DNA of 63,566 bases from Intrasporangium flavum (GCF_001956915.1 NZ_MLJO01000019.1:1-63566), one strand, 5' to 3'; shown: positions 34,140 to 42,420, numbered from the stretch's first letter. Numbers and translations are program-made. The notes: a model not told the origin generated them from the sequence alone.

Positions 34140-34198
34140 TTGATCATAGACAGACCTGTCTGTTAGTGTCCACGACTGCACCTAGACAGACCTGTCTA
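34140..34198. promoter_or_regulatory. Twin TetR operators with overlapping divergent promoters
   Basis: Operator I TAGACAGACCTGTCTG (34147-34162) and operator II TAGACAGACCTGTCTA (34183-34198) share 15 of 16 bases, 36 bp apart. Operator II has perfect 7-bp arms. Leftward promoter for tetR: -35 TGGACA (34167-34172), 18 bases, -10 TATGAT (34143-34148), 6 bases to the start. Rightward promoter for the oxidoreductase: -35 TTGATC (34140-34145), 18 bases, -10 TAGTGT (34164-34169). Operator I fills both spacers. Confidence 0.75.
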
Positions 34199-34229
34199 CC
34201 TACGTACGTCCCACTCCGGAGGACACCTC

Positions 34230-34907
34230 ATGGACATCGCAGTTCTCGGCACCGGCATGGTCGGCCAGGCCCTCGCCGGCGCGCTCTCGCGCCTCGGCCA
34301 CACCGTCGCCGTCGGCACCCGCGACCCGCAGGAGACCCTCGCCCGCACCGAGCCCGACGGCATGGGCAACCCACCCTTCTCGGCCTGGCAGGCCGAGCAC
34401 CCCGACGTCGCCCTGGCGACCTTCGCCGACGCGGCCGCGGGCGCCGAGCTCGTCGTGCTGGCCGGCAACGGCTCCGCCGCCCTCGACATGCTCACGGCCG
34501 CCGGCGCCGACCACCTCGCGGGCACGGTCGTGCTCGACATCTCCAACCCGCTCGACTTCTCGGCCGGCTTCCCGCCCAGCCTCTTCGTCAAGGACACCGA
34601 CTCGCTCGGCGAGCAGCTCCAGCGCGCCTTCCCCGAGGCCCGCGTCGTCAAGGCGCTCAACACCCTGACCGCCGCACTCATGGTCGAGCCGAAGCTCCTC
34701 GGCGAGAGCACGACCGTCTTCGTGTCGGGGGACGACGCCGCCGCCAAGGCCACCGTGACCGAGCTGCTCACCGCGTTCGGTCACGACGACGTCATCGACC
34801 TCGGCGGCATCGAGACCGCGCGCGGCACCGAGATGTTCCTGCCGCTCTGGCTGCGCACCATGGGCGCGCTCGGCACCGGCACGTTCAACATCAAGGTCGT
34901 GCGCTGA
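34230..34907 (+). CDS. NAD(P)-binding oxidoreductase (NADP/F420-dependent reductase-like)
   Basis: 225 residues. The N-terminal Rossmann motif GTGMVGQALAGALSRLGHTV with VAVGTRDP (a basic residue favouring NADP) matches the F420_oxidored/P5CR-like fold, followed by LDISNPLDFS and VKALNTLTAALM typical of NADPH-dependent F420 reductase relatives. Shorter than true P5C reductases. GGAGGA lies upstream of ATG 34230. Regulated, by position, by the divergent TetR through two operators. Physiological substrate unknown; a redox or detoxification role is suggested by such TetR-controlled genes. Confidence 0.88.
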   Translation: MDIAVLGTGMVGQALAGALSRLGHTVAVGTRDPQETLARTEPDGMGNPPFSAWQAEHPDVALATFADAAAGAELVVLAGNGSAALDMLTAAGADHLAGTVVLDISNPLDFSAGFPPSLFVKDTDSLGEQLQRAFPEARVVKALNTLTAALMVEPKLLGESTTVFVSGDDAAAKATVTELLTAFGHDDVIDLGGIETARGTEMFLPLWLRTMGALGTGTFNIKVVR

Positions 34908-34923
34908 GGGGGCTGCCCGGTCG

Positions 34924-35223
34924 TCAGCCGGCCTGCTCGAGACGCCTCTCCAGACGCTTCTCGAGCAGGTACGCGGCGACGCCGCACACGACGAGCACCA
35001 TGACGGGCGGCACGTAGCGCATCGCGCCCTCGAGCTTCAACCAGTCGTAGGGAGCGGTCGCGAACGCGAAGAGGTCGAGCTCGAGGACGTACCGCACGAT
35101 CGGCAGCAGCCCGAAGACGAGCCCGATGATGCCGATGCAGTTGATGAGGAACCGGGTGCCGCCGCCGGCGGGCACCTCGGGCGCACGCCCGGTGGGGCGC
35201 TCGGGCGGACGCGTCGGACTCAT
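34924..35223 (-). CDS. Small two-helix membrane protein, unknown function
   Basis: 99 residues: a Pro/Arg-rich N-terminus (PTRPPERPTGRAPEVPAGG), TM helix about 26-49 (FLINCIGIIGLVFGLLPIVR), a loop with FATAPYDWLKLEG, TM helix about 69-88 (VPPVMVLVVCGVAAYLL) and a charged end EKRLERRLEQ. Family not recognised. ATG 35223 start; divergent from tpx across 44 bases and convergent with the oxidoreductase 16 bases away. Confidence 0.7.
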   Translation of the reverse strand: MSPTRPPERPTGRAPEVPAGGGTRFLINCIGIIGLVFGLLPIVRYVLELDLFAFATAPYDWLKLEGAMRYVPPVMVLVVCGVAAYLLEKRLERRLEQAG

Positions 35224-35267
35224 GGCCCACAACCTACGCGCCCGGCCGCGAGTGCTAGAAACACGGC

Positions 35268-35759
35268 ATGGCCACCACCGCACTCGGAGACACCCCCGTC
35301 CACACCGTCGGCGACCTGCCCGCCGTCGGCAGCCCGGCACCCGCCTTCACCCTGACCGGCCCCGACCTCGCCGACGTCGAGCTGCCGCAGGGTCGCCGCG
35401 TCGTGCTCAACATCTTCCCGAGCATCGACACGAAGACCTGCGCGACGAGCGTCCGCCGCTTCAACGAGCTCGCGGCGGGCCTGGAGAACACGACCGTCAT
35501 CTGCGTCTCGGCTGACCTGCCGTTCGCGCTGCGCCGGTTCTGCGGCGCCGAGGGCATCGAGGACGTCGTGACGGCCTCGACGTTCCGCTCGAGCTTCGGG
35601 CAGGACTACGGCGTGACGATGGCCGACGGCGGGATGCGCGGCCTGCTCGCGCGCACCGTCGTCGTCATCGACGCGTCGGGCACCGTCACGCACGTCGAGG
35701 TCGTTCCGAGCATCGGCCAGGAACCCGACTACGACGCCGCGATCGCCGCGCTCGACTGA
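35268..35759 (+). CDS. tpx: Thiol peroxidase (Tpx, atypical 2-Cys peroxiredoxin)
   Basis: 163 residues, the standard length. Reduces lipid and hydrogen peroxides in the cytoplasm using thioredoxin. Peroxidatic Cys58 sits in PSIDTKTCATSVRRF and the resolving Cys92 in RFCGAEG; the Tpx-specific N-terminal hairpin and the Arg in VVVIDASG follow the family pattern. A TAGAAA -10-like element lies 6 bases before ATG 35268. Its 3' end overlaps the convergent MFS gene by 31 bases. Confidence 0.96.
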   Translation: MATTALGDTPVHTVGDLPAVGSPAPAFTLTGPDLADVELPQGRRVVLNIFPSIDTKTCATSVRRFNELAAGLENTTVICVSADLPFALRRFCGAEGIEDVVTASTFRSSFGQDYGVTMADGGMRGLLARTVVVIDASGTVTHVEVVPSIGQEPDYDAAIAALD

Positions 35760-37000
35760 GCCTCGCCCACCCCGGGCGCCGGGGCGGCGGAGGGAGCGGC
35801 GCCGCCCCGGACGAAGTCCCGCACACCGCGCACGAGCACCGGCCAGCAGCCCGCGACGAGCATCCAGACGGCGACCCCGGCCATGACGGCACCGGTCGGG
35901 AACCGGTCGCTGATCGGGCCGACGAGCAGGTTGCCGAGCGGGATCGCGCTGAACGAGATGAGGATGTCCCACGACGCGACCCGCGCGAGGCGGTCGTGGG
36001 GCACGCCGTCCTGGAGCGCGGTGTCCCAGCCCACGGCGAAGAACATGAGCCCGGCGTTGGCCACGAGTCCGCAGACGAGGATGCCCGCGAGGCTGCCTGG
36101 CCACGCGAAGGCGAGCGGGAAGAGCGGGAACAGCCCGAGCGCAACGAAGGCCCACAGGAGCATCCGGCGCGGTTGCAGGCGCATCGCGAGCAGCCCGCCG
36201 ACGATGCCGCCGACCCCCTGCGCCGCGACGACGAGGCCGAGCGCCTTCGCCCCGCCGAGGTCGCGGACCGCCGTGACCTCGACGAGGACGACGAGCACGC
36301 CCGTGGCGACGTGGAACATCCCCGCCGAGACGAGGCCGGTCCAGAGCCAGTCGTGACGCCGGATCTCGGCCAGGCCCTCGACGATCTCGGCGCGCACCGA
36401 CGTCCGCTCGGTGCGCCGCCCGGCCCGGGCCCGCACGAGGGCGACGCTGACGGCCGACCACACGAACGTCGCCGCGTTGGTCGCGAACCCGGCGACCGAC
36501 CCGGCGTGGGCCACGACGAGACCCGCGAGCAGCGGGCCGGCGATCTGCGCCGCGGACTGCAGGAAGCTGATGGCGGCGTTGGCGTCCTGGCGCCGCTCCG
36601 CCGCGACGACGAGCGGGCGCAGCGACACGAAGGCCGGGAAGAAGAAGGCCCCGGCGCCCGAGGTGACGGCCGCGAGGCTTGCGAGCAGGGCGAGCGGCGG
36701 GTCGCCGAGCAGGAAGGCCACCGCCGTCGCGGCCGCGCTCGCGGCGCGCACGAGGTCGGCGACGACCATGATGCGGTGCGGCGCGAGGCGGTCGGCCCAC
36801 ACCCCGCCGAGCAGGGTGCAGAGCAGCCGGGCCCCCATGGCCGACGCGGCGATGACGCCGAGCTCGGCGGCGCCCCCGCCGGCCAGGACGATGGCCACCG
36901 ACAGCGCGATCGGGTGGAACGCGTCGCCGACCCAGGAGAGGGCCTGGCCCGTGACGAGGAGGCGGAAGTCGCGCACGGAGGTGAGCTCGCGGATGGACAT
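35729..37000 (-). CDS. MFS transporter (MFS_3/enterobactin-exporter-like)
   Basis: 423 residues, 12 helices. The N-terminus SVRDFRLLVTGQALSWVGDAFHPIAL is typical of MFS_3-type exporters, with loop motif GGVWADRLAPHRIM after TM2. Start ATG 37000 has no ribosome site but lies 8 bases from an ACTAAT -10 with a consensus -35, so it is probably leaderless. Divergent from a MarR gene, which likely controls it. C-terminal tail overlaps tpx by 31 bases. Confidence 0.9.
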   Translation of the reverse strand: MSIRELTSVRDFRLLVTGQALSWVGDAFHPIALSVAIVLAGGGAAELGVIAASAMGARLLCTLLGGVWADRLAPHRIMVVADLVRAASAAATAVAFLLGDPPLALLASLAAVTSGAGAFFFPAFVSLRPLVVAAERRQDANAAISFLQSAAQIAGPLLAGLVVAHAGSVAGFATNAATFVWSAVSVALVRARAGRRTERTSVRAEIVEGLAEIRRHDWLWTGLVSAGMFHVATGVLVVLVEVTAVRDLGGAKALGLVVAAQGVGGIVGGLLAMRLQPRRMLLWAFVALGLFPLFPLAFAWPGSLAGILVCGLVANAGLMFFAVGWDTALQDGVPHDRLARVASWDILISFSAIPLGNLLVGPISDRFPTGAVMAGVAVWMLVAGCWPVLVRGVRDFVRGGAAPSAAPAPGVGEAQSSAAIAAS

Positions 37001-37008
37001 GGGTCGAG

Positions 37009-37036
37009 ATTAGTTAAACATCTGACTATCTGTCAA
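37009..37036 (-). promoter_or_regulatory. Promoter of the MFS gene, consensus -35
   Basis: On the minus strand: TTGACA (37031-37036), 16 bases, ACTAAT (37009-37014), then 8 bases to the ATG at 37000. It is the best sigma-70-like promoter seen in the window and predicts a transcript with almost no leader. The spacer contains repeated ATCTGAC/ATCTGTC-like words that may be the MarR site. Confidence 0.6.
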
Positions 37037-37086
37037 CGAACTGTCAGGCGGTGCCCGCCGACGCCCGGATCTGCGACACTGGCGCC

Positions 37087-37599
37087 ATGGCGAAGGCACC
37101 CCGGCACGCGCAGGACTCGGTCGACCGGCACGTCGCCCGGTGGACCGGCCTCCTCGACGGGATGGACCCGGAGGTCGAGGGCGCCATCACCCGGATGCAG
37201 GCCATCACCAAGCGGATCCGCGCCGACGACCACGCCGCCTACGCCGACAGCGACGACACCATCGAGGACTACTGGACCCTCCACGCCCTGCTCATCCAGC
37301 CCTACCCCGAGGAGGCGACACCGGCCCAGCTCGCCGACGCCTGCGGCATCACGCGCGCGGCGATGACCTCCCGCATCGAGCGGCTCGTCCAGCGTGGGCA
37401 CGTGACGCGCGAGGTCGACCCGGTGGACCGTCGCCGCCTCCTGGTGCGCCCCACCCCGTCGGGACGCGCCTTGTGGGAGAAGGGGATCGAGGCTGGGTTG
37501 GCTCGCGAGAAGGCCGCCTTCTCGGCACTCGACGCCGGCGAGCTGAGGTCGCTCAACACGCTGCTGCGCAAGGTGGTCCTGCACCTCGAGGGCGGCTGA
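37087..37599 (+). CDS. MarR-family transcriptional regulator
   Basis: 170 residues. Winged HTH in the second half (about 80-130): ATPAQLADACGITRAAMTSRIERLVQRGHVTR, with the wing DPVDRRRLLVRPT. The long N-terminal helix region DSVDRHVARWTGLLDGMDPEVEGAITRMQAITKRI forms the dimer arm. Divergent from the MFS gene across 86 bases; convergent with glpK across 41. ATG 37087 start; no clear ribosome site (GACACT about 6 bases upstream may be a -10). Confidence 0.92.
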   Translation: MAKAPRHAQDSVDRHVARWTGLLDGMDPEVEGAITRMQAITKRIRADDHAAYADSDDTIEDYWTLHALLIQPYPEEATPAQLADACGITRAAMTSRIERLVQRGHVTREVDPVDRRRLLVRPTPSGRALWEKGIEAGLAREKAAFSALDAGELRSLNTLLRKVVLHLEGG

Positions 37600-37640
37600 G
37601 GCCCGCCCGGCCCACTCGGGCGACCCGGCCGGCGCCGGCG

Positions 37641-39167
37641 TCAGCGGGTGTCGTCGTCGACCCAGTCGAGGGTGCGCTGCACGGCCTTGGTCCACTGGCG
37701 GTAGAGGCGGTCGCGCTCGGCGTCGTCCATCTGCGGCGTCCACCTCCGCCCCTCGCGCCAGTTCTCGCGGATCTCGTCGGTCGACTCCCAGTAGCCGACG
37801 GCCAGGCCCGCGGCGTAGGCCGCGCCGAGCGCCGTGGTCTCGGCCACCTCGGGCCGCACGACGTCGACGCCGAGCAGGTCGGCCTGGAACTGCATCAGAG
37901 TGTCGTTGACGACCATGCCGCCGTCGACCTTGAGCTCGGTGAGCGGCACGCCCGAGTCGGCGTTCATCGCGTCGAGCACCTCACGCGTCTGGAAAGCCGT
38001 GGCCTCCAAGGCCGCTCGCGCGATGTGACCCTTGTTGACGTAGCGCGTCAGCCCGACGAGCGCGCCGCGCGCGTCGGGGCGCCAGTGCGGCGCGAAGAGG
38101 CCGGAGAACGCGGGCACGAAGTACGCCCCGCCGTTGTCCTCGACGCTCGCGGCGAGCGTCTCGACCTCCTTGGCGTCCTTGATGATCCCGAGGTTGTCGC
38201 GCAGCCACTGCACGAGCGACCCGGTGACGGCGATGGAACCCTCGAGGGCGTAGACGGGCGGGGCGTCACCGAGGCGGTAGCAGACGGTCGTCAGCAGGCC
38301 GTTCTCGGAGGCGACGATGTCCTCGCCGGTGTTGAGCAGCATGAAGTTGCCGGTGCCGTACGTGTTCTTGGCCGTGCCCACCTCGAGGCAGGCCTGGCCG
38401 AACGTCGCAGCCTGCTGGTCGCCGAGGATGCCGGCGACGGGCACGTCGATGAGGATGCCCGGCTTGCAGGTGCCGTAGACCTCCGACGACGAGCGGATCT
38501 CGGGGAGCATCGCGCGCGGGACGCCCATTGCGGCACAAAGGTCCTCGTCCCAGGCGAGCGTGCGCAGGTCCATGAGCAGCGTGCGCGACGCGTTGGTGAC
38601 GTCGGTGACGTGGATGCCACCGTCGGTCGCGCCGCCCGTGAGGTTCCACAGCAGCCAGGTGTCGATGGTGCCGGCGAGCAGCTCGCCGGCCTCGGCCCGC
38701 TCGCGCGCGCCCTCGACGTGGTCGAGGATCCAGCGCACCTTGGGGCCGGCGAAGTAGGTGGCGAGCGGCAGGCCGGTGACCTCGCGCCACCTCTCGGCGC
38801 CGTCGGCCGCGGCGAGCTCGTCGCAGATCGCCTGGGTGCGGGTGTCCTGCCAGACGATCGCGTGGTGGACGGGCTCGCCGGTGACCCGGTCCCAGACGAC
38901 CGCCGTCTCGCGCTGGTTGGTGATGCCCACCGCGGCGACGTGCGTGGCGTTGAGGTTGGCCTTGCCGAGCGCCCCGCCGACGACCTGACGCGTGTTGGCC
39001 CAGATCTCCGACGCGTCGTGCTCGACCCAGCCGGCGCGCGGGAAGACCTGCTCGTGCTCCAGCTGGTCGACGGCCACGACACGGCCCCCGCGGTCGAACA
39101 CCATGGCGCGGGTGCTCGTGGTGCCCTGGTCGATGGCGACGACGTGGCTGCGCTGCTCGGTCGGCAT
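37641..39167 (-). CDS. glpK: Glycerol kinase
   Basis: 508 residues, full length. Phosphorylates glycerol with ATP to sn-glycerol-3-phosphate in the cytoplasm. FGGY-family marks: [13 protein letters not shown] near the N-terminus, [38 protein letters not shown] and the C-terminal [19 protein letters not shown]. Start ATG 39167, with a TACGGT -10 7 bases upstream (leaderless). glpD, its pathway partner, is 3.8 kb away on the other strand, beyond an insertion sequence and an HNH gene. Confidence 0.97.
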   Translation of the reverse strand: MPTEQRSHVVAIDQGTTSTRAMVFDRGGRVVAVDQLEHEQVFPRAGWVEHDASEIWANTRQVVGGALGKANLNATHVAAVGITNQRETAVVWDRVTGEPVHHAIVWQDTRTQAICDELAAADGAERWREVTGLPLATYFAGPKVRWILDHVEGARERAEAGELLAGTIDTWLLWNLTGGATDGGIHVTDVTNASRTLLMDLRTLAWDEDLCAAMGVPRAMLPEIRSSSEVYGTCKPGILIDVPVAGILGDQQAATFGQACLEVGTAKNTYGTGNFMLLNTGEDIVASENGLLTTVCYRLGDAPPVYALEGSIAVTGSLVQWLRDNLGIIKDAKEVETLAASVEDNGGAYFVPAFSGLFAPHWRPDARGALVGLTRYVNKGHIARAALEATAFQTREVLDAMNADSGVPLTELKVDGGMVVNDTLMQFQADLLGVDVVRPEVAETTALGAAYAAGLAVGYWESTDEIRENWREGRRWTPQMDDAERDRLYRQWTKAVQRTLDWVDDDTR

Positions 39168-39174
39168 GAGCCCG

Positions 39175-39180
39175 ACCGTA
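39175..39180 (-). promoter_or_regulatory. Leaderless -10 element of glpK
   Basis: Minus-strand TACGGT, 7 bases before ATG 39167. Confidence 0.42.
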
Positions 39181-39218
39181 CCGTGCCTGCATGCCGTGCT
39201 GACGGGTTCTGCCATCGC

Positions 39219-39263
39219 GCCTGTGGACAGGCCTGCGACACAAGGACTTCCGTGTCCACAGGC
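39219..39263. promoter_or_regulatory. 11-bp-arm inverted repeat upstream of glpK
   Basis: GCCTGTGGACA (39219-39229) and TGTCCACAGGC (39253-39263) form perfect arms 23 bases apart, 52-96 bases upstream of glpK and just outside the IS target. Could be an operator pair or a transcript hairpin; the glpK promoter lies nearer the gene. Confidence 0.45.
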
Positions 39264-39275
39264 CCGATCACACTC

Positions 39276-39300
39276 TTGATGTTTATTCGAACACCTGTTC
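39276..39300 (+). promoter_or_regulatory. Left half of a split SOS promoter (-35 plus LexA box)
   Basis: TTGATG (39276-39281) is a -35, and TCGAACACCTGTTC (39287-39300) matches the actinobacterial LexA box TCGAAC-N4-GTTCGA for its first 14 positions. The IS element cuts here. Removing the element and one target copy restores TTGATG, 17 bases, TCTAAT (5 of 6 to TATAAT), with TCGAACACCTGTTCTA spanning spacer and -10. Confidence 0.7.
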
Positions 39301-40306
39301 TGCATATCTGCTTGGGTGAAGTAGCATCTGTGGATGACCGCGAATCCGGTTCGGGGCGTGGACTACCCGGCGACCTACCAGCAGCTGCTGGAGTGGTTCC
39401 CGGACAACCAGTCGTGCCTGGACTACCTCGCGGGACTGCGGTGGCCGGACGGGTTCGTCTGCCCCAGGTGCGAGGCGCGGGAGTGCTGGCGGACCGGCGC
39501 GGGGTTGTGGATGTGCCGCTCGTGCGGCCGGCGCACGTCGGTCACGGCCGGGACGATCTTCGACCGGACGCGCACGCCGCTGTCGACCTGGTTCGCGGCG
39601 ATCTGGTTCGTGACCTCGCAGAAGAACGGCATGTCAGCGCTCGGGCTGCAACGCGTGCTGGGCTTCGGTTCGTATGAGACCGCCTGGGCGTGGATGCACA
39701 AGCTGCGCCGCGCGATGGTCCGGCCCGAACGGGACAAGCTGTCCGGGATCGTCGAGCTCGACGAGACCCTGGTCGGCGGCGTCACACCCGGCAGGTTCGG
39801 CGGCGCCAGCGACAAGGTCGCGGTCATGATCGCCATAGAACACAACGAGACCCGGCGCCTCGGCCGGGTCCGGCTCGCGGTCGCCGACCGTCCCGCCACA
39901 ACCGCGCTGGTCGACTTCGCGACCGCCGTCATCGAACCCGGGTCCACGATCCGCACCGACGGCGCCCGCTCCCTACGCCGGCTCGCCGACCTCGGCTACC
40001 ACCACGAGTTCACCCTCGGCTACAGCGCCCCGGACAAGGCCAGCGTGCTGCCCGGCGTGCACCTGGTCGCCTCGCTGCTCAAGCGATGGCTGATCGGCAC
40101 CCTGCACTTCCGCGTCGAGCAGCAGCACCTGCCCTACTACCTGGACGAGTACACCTTCCGGTTCAACCGCCGCAACGCCAAGTCCCGCGGCCTGCTCTTC
40201 TACCGCCTCCTCGAGCAGGCCGTCGACACCGACCCGCACCCGCTCAAGGACCTGCTCAAGCCCTCGCACATCGACGTACCGGACTTCACCTAAGCAGATA
40301 TGCAGA
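39299..40306 (+). mobile_element. IS1595-type insertion sequence, complete, 1008 bp
   Basis: Ends at terminal inverted repeats 39299-39322 and 40283-40306: 24 bp, one mismatch, beginning TCTGCATATCTGC. Flanked by an 8-bp target duplication ACACCTGT (39291-39298 and 40307-40314), the size IS1595 elements make. One intact transposase gene fills it, and the right repeat includes its last codons and stop. The near-identical ends and exact duplication suggest recent insertion. Confidence 0.95.
39334..40293 (+). CDS. IS1595-family transposase (ISXO2-like)
   Basis: 319 residues. The N-terminal zinc ribbon has Cys43/Cys46 and Cys61/Cys64 (CPRC, CRSC). The ISXO2-like DDE domain shows Asp143 ([10 protein letters not shown]), Asp209 (IRTDGARS) and Glu272 ([12 protein letters not shown]). 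The segment usually written S-N-L-K before the last acid reads SLLK here, so the extra Asn of many family members appears replaced by Leu. Start ATG 39334 lies 6 bases after TAGCAT (39322-39327), a leaderless -10. No frameshift or internal stop, so it looks active. Confidence 0.95.
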   Translation: MTANPVRGVDYPATYQQLLEWFPDNQSCLDYLAGLRWPDGFVCPRCEARECWRTGAGLWMCRSCGRRTSVTAGTIFDRTRTPLSTWFAAIWFVTSQKNGMSALGLQRVLGFGSYETAWAWMHKLRRAMVRPERDKLSGIVELDETLVGGVTPGRFGGASDKVAVMIAIEHNETRRLGRVRLAVADRPATTALVDFATAVIEPGSTIRTDGARSLRRLADLGYHHEFTLGYSAPDKASVLPGVHLVASLLKRWLIGTLHFRVEQQHLPYYLDEYTFRFNRRNAKSRGLLFYRLLEQAVDTDPHPLKDLLKPSHIDVPDFT

Positions 40307-40320
40307 ACACCTGTTCTAAT
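40304..40320 (+). promoter_or_regulatory. Right half of the split SOS promoter
   Basis: AGAACACCTGTTCT (40304-40317) keeps a LexA-like GAAC-N4-GTTC palindrome, now half IS end, half duplicated target; TCTAAT (40315-40320) is the former -10. The hexamer now 17 bases upstream is AAGCAG, not a -35, so the HNH promoter is probably weakened. Confidence 0.6.
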
Positions 40321-40356
40321 TGAGGTAGGAGACCACCTGGTGAGAGGAGAGCGGCG

Positions 40357-41859
40357 ATGCCCTATCTCGACGCGCAGCCCTCTCCCCCCGCGCCCGGTGG
40401 ACTCGCCCGCATCCGGCGCATCTTCGCGGCCGACCGGGAGCGCCGTGAGGCGAGCGTCGTGGCGGCTCCGGGTGGGTTCCGTGATGTGCGGCTCGATGCG
40501 GCCGGTGACCGGGTGCTGGCCCAGGTCGAGGGGTTGGAGTGGGCCAAGGCCCGACTGGAGGCGCGGCTGCTGGAGGCCTACGCGGCTCTGCACACGATCC
40601 AGGAGCAGCAGCTGGCGCGGCTGGCCACCGCCGCGCCGGTGCCCGTGAGTGCCGACCGGGTCGTGGCGGCCGAGATCGCGTGCGCCACCGGGGTCGGGGA
40701 GGCCGAGGTGTCCCGCCGGCTCGAGCTGGCCCTGGCGACACGGCGGCACCGGGTCCTGCTCGAAGCGCTGCGCCACGGTCGGGTCAGCCTGTACCGGGCC
40801 CTGACCGTCGTGGCCGAGGCCCGCGCCCTGCCGGACGACGCCCTGCCAGCCCTCGAGGCCGTGGCGCTGGCACCCGCGCCGGACGGGTCGGTCGCCTCGC
40901 AGCGGCTGTTCCGGGCCCGGCTGCGCCGCTGTGTGACCGCCGCCGACCATCGCGGCACCGACGAGCGCCACATCACTGCCAGGCGCCGCCGGGGCGTGTT
41001 CGGGCGCCTGGTCGAGGACGGGATGGGCGTCCTCACCGTCACCGCTTCGGCCGAACGGGTCGTCGGCGTGCTGGACCGCGTCGAGGCCCTGGCCCGCGCG
41101 GCCCGGGCCGCCGGCGACGAGCGGACTCTGGACCAGCTGCGCAGCGACCTGCTCACCGACCTCGCGCTCTTCGGCACCACGCCCGATGGCCCCACCGCCA
41201 CCGCGCCCGCCGGGGTGGTGCGCATCGTCGTCCCGTTCGAGGTCGCCGCCGGGGTCTCCGACGCGGCGTGCGAGCTGCCCGGGCACGGCTGGGTCACCGC
41301 CGCCCACGCCCGCCAGATCATGACCGCGCCCGGGTCGACCTGGCAGCGTCTGGCCGTCGACCTCGACACCGGCACCGCCCTGCAGCTCTCCACCGACCGC
41401 TACACCCCGACCCGGGCCATGGTCGAGCACGTCCGCGCCCTCGACGGCGTCTGCCGCGCCCCCGGCTGCACCGTCCCCGCCGAGCGCTGCGACCTCGACC
41501 ACATCACCCCCTGGCCCGCCGGCCCCACCGACGTGGACAACCTGCAGTCCCTGTCCCGCGGCTGCCACCACCCCAAGACCGCCCGAGCCTGGACCGCCCA
41601 CCGTCCCGAAGGCCCAGACCACACCAGCCCGAGCGGCCCTGGCCCCGTCGGCGTCGGCGGCGCCGTGCACTGGACCACCTTGGCCGGGCGCGACTACGTC
41701 ACCCACCCCAGGAACTGGCGCGAAGCCCTCACCGACCCGGGCGCCGACCCACCCGAGGCCGTCCCGGTCTACCCGCCGCCCGAACCAGTCCCGGATCCAG
41801 ATCCGGAGCCAGATCCGGAGCCAGATCCAAATCCGGCACCGGAGCCGCCGCCCTTCTGA
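40357..41859 (+). CDS. DUF222 / HNH endonuclease (13E12-repeat type)
   Basis: 500 residues. The DUF222 region (about 25-330) is an actinobacterial helical domain of unknown role. The HNH nuclease is at about 360-410: VCRAPGCTVPAERCDLDHI then WPAGPTDVDNLQSLSRGCHH, with the metal His-Asn-His and zinc cysteines. The tail is a Pro/Asp/Glu repeat (DPDPEPDPEPDPNP) from 12-base DNA repeats. GAGGAG precedes ATG 40357. Several mycobacterial 13E12 genes are LexA-regulated, and the ancestral promoter here carries a LexA box, now split by IS1595. The biological role of these nucleases is not established. Confidence 0.93.
   Translation: MPYLDAQPSPPAPGGLARIRRIFAADRERREASVVAAPGGFRDVRLDAAGDRVLAQVEGLEWAKARLEARLLEAYAALHTIQEQQLARLATAAPVPVSADRVVAAEIACATGVGEAEVSRRLELALATRRHRVLLEALRHGRVSLYRALTVVAEARALPDDALPALEAVALAPAPDGSVASQRLFRARLRRCVTAADHRGTDERHITARRRRGVFGRLVEDGMGVLTVTASAERVVGVLDRVEALARAARAAGDERTLDQLRSDLLTDLALFGTTPDGPTATAPAGVVRIVVPFEVAAGVSDAACELPGHGWVTAAHARQIMTAPGSTWQRLAVDLDTGTALQLSTDRYTPTRAMVEHVRALDGVCRAPGCTVPAERCDLDHITPWPAGPTDVDNLQSLSRGCHHPKTARAWTAHRPEGPDHTSPSGPGPVGVGGAVHWTTLAGRDYVTHPRNWREALTDPGADPPEAVPVYPPPEPVPDPDPEPDPEPDPNPAPEPPPF
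41795..41832. repeat. 12-bp repeats encoding the Asp-Pro-Glu-Pro tail
   Basis: Unit close to CCAGATCCGGAG, about three copies (last one CCAGATCCAAAT), at the 3' end of the HNH gene. Copy number probably varies between strains. Confidence 0.7.
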
Positions 41860-41898
41860 CAGCCGGCTCCGACAGGGAACGCTGACAGGAATCGTCGG

Positions 41899-41918
41899 GC
41901 GGGTGAGACGCCACCCGC
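41899..41918 (+). terminator. Possible terminator after the HNH gene
   Basis: GCGGGTG (41899-41905) pairs with CACCCGC (41912-41918), 6-base loop, 40 bases past the HNH stop and 19 before the HIT start. No T-run. Confidence 0.4.
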
Positions 41919-41937
41919 ACGTGCCAGACTCCCGGGC

Positions 41938-42420
41938 GTGCGCGCCATCTCCCACGAGCCCCCGGACTACTCGTGTCCGTTCTGCCGGCTGCAACGCGGC
42001 GAGGTCAACGAGCACAACCAGCCCTCCGACGTCGTCGCCGTCACCGACCGTGCGTTCGCGCGGGTCGCGCCGAAGTGGTGGCCCGGCAACCCGGGTGCGG
42101 TACTCGTGGTGCCTCGCGCCCACGTCGAGAACCTCTACGCGATCTCGCCCGAGGACGGCCACGCGGTCTGGGACCTGACCCAGCGCGTCGCCGTCGCGAT
42201 GAGGGACACCTACGGCTGCGACGGGACCTCGACCCGGCAGCACAACGAGCCGGCCGGCAACCAGGACGTCTGGCACCTGCACGTCCACGTGTTCCCGCGC
42301 TTCACCGACGACCGGCTGTACCAGCGTCACGAGGAGCCCCGCTGGGTCACGGCGTCCGAACGCGCCGAGCACGCCGACCGGCTGCGGGCGGCCCTGGCGC
42401 TGCCCGTGACCTTCGCCTGA
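41938..42420 (+). CDS. HIT-family nucleotide hydrolase/transferase
   Basis: 160 residues. Zinc-type CPFC (13-16) near the N-terminus and the histidine triad HLHVHVF (His113, His115, His117) with the preceding QHNEPAGNQDVWH. HIT proteins hydrolyse dinucleoside or acyl-nucleotide phosphates in the cytoplasm; specificity unknown. GTG 41938 follows CAGACT by 7 bases, a possible leaderless promoter. Confidence 0.93.
   Translation: MRAISHEPPDYSCPFCRLQRGEVNEHNQPSDVVAVTDRAFARVAPKWWPGNPGAVLVVPRAHVENLYAISPEDGHAVWDLTQRVAVAMRDTYGCDGTSTRQHNEPAGNQDVWHLHVHVFPRFTDDRLYQRHEEPRWVTASERAEHADRLRAALALPVTFA

Noticed and set aside
41795..41832. 12-bp repeats after the HNH domain as regulatory iterons
   Set aside because: They lie in frame and encode an Asp-Pro-Glu-Pro tail.
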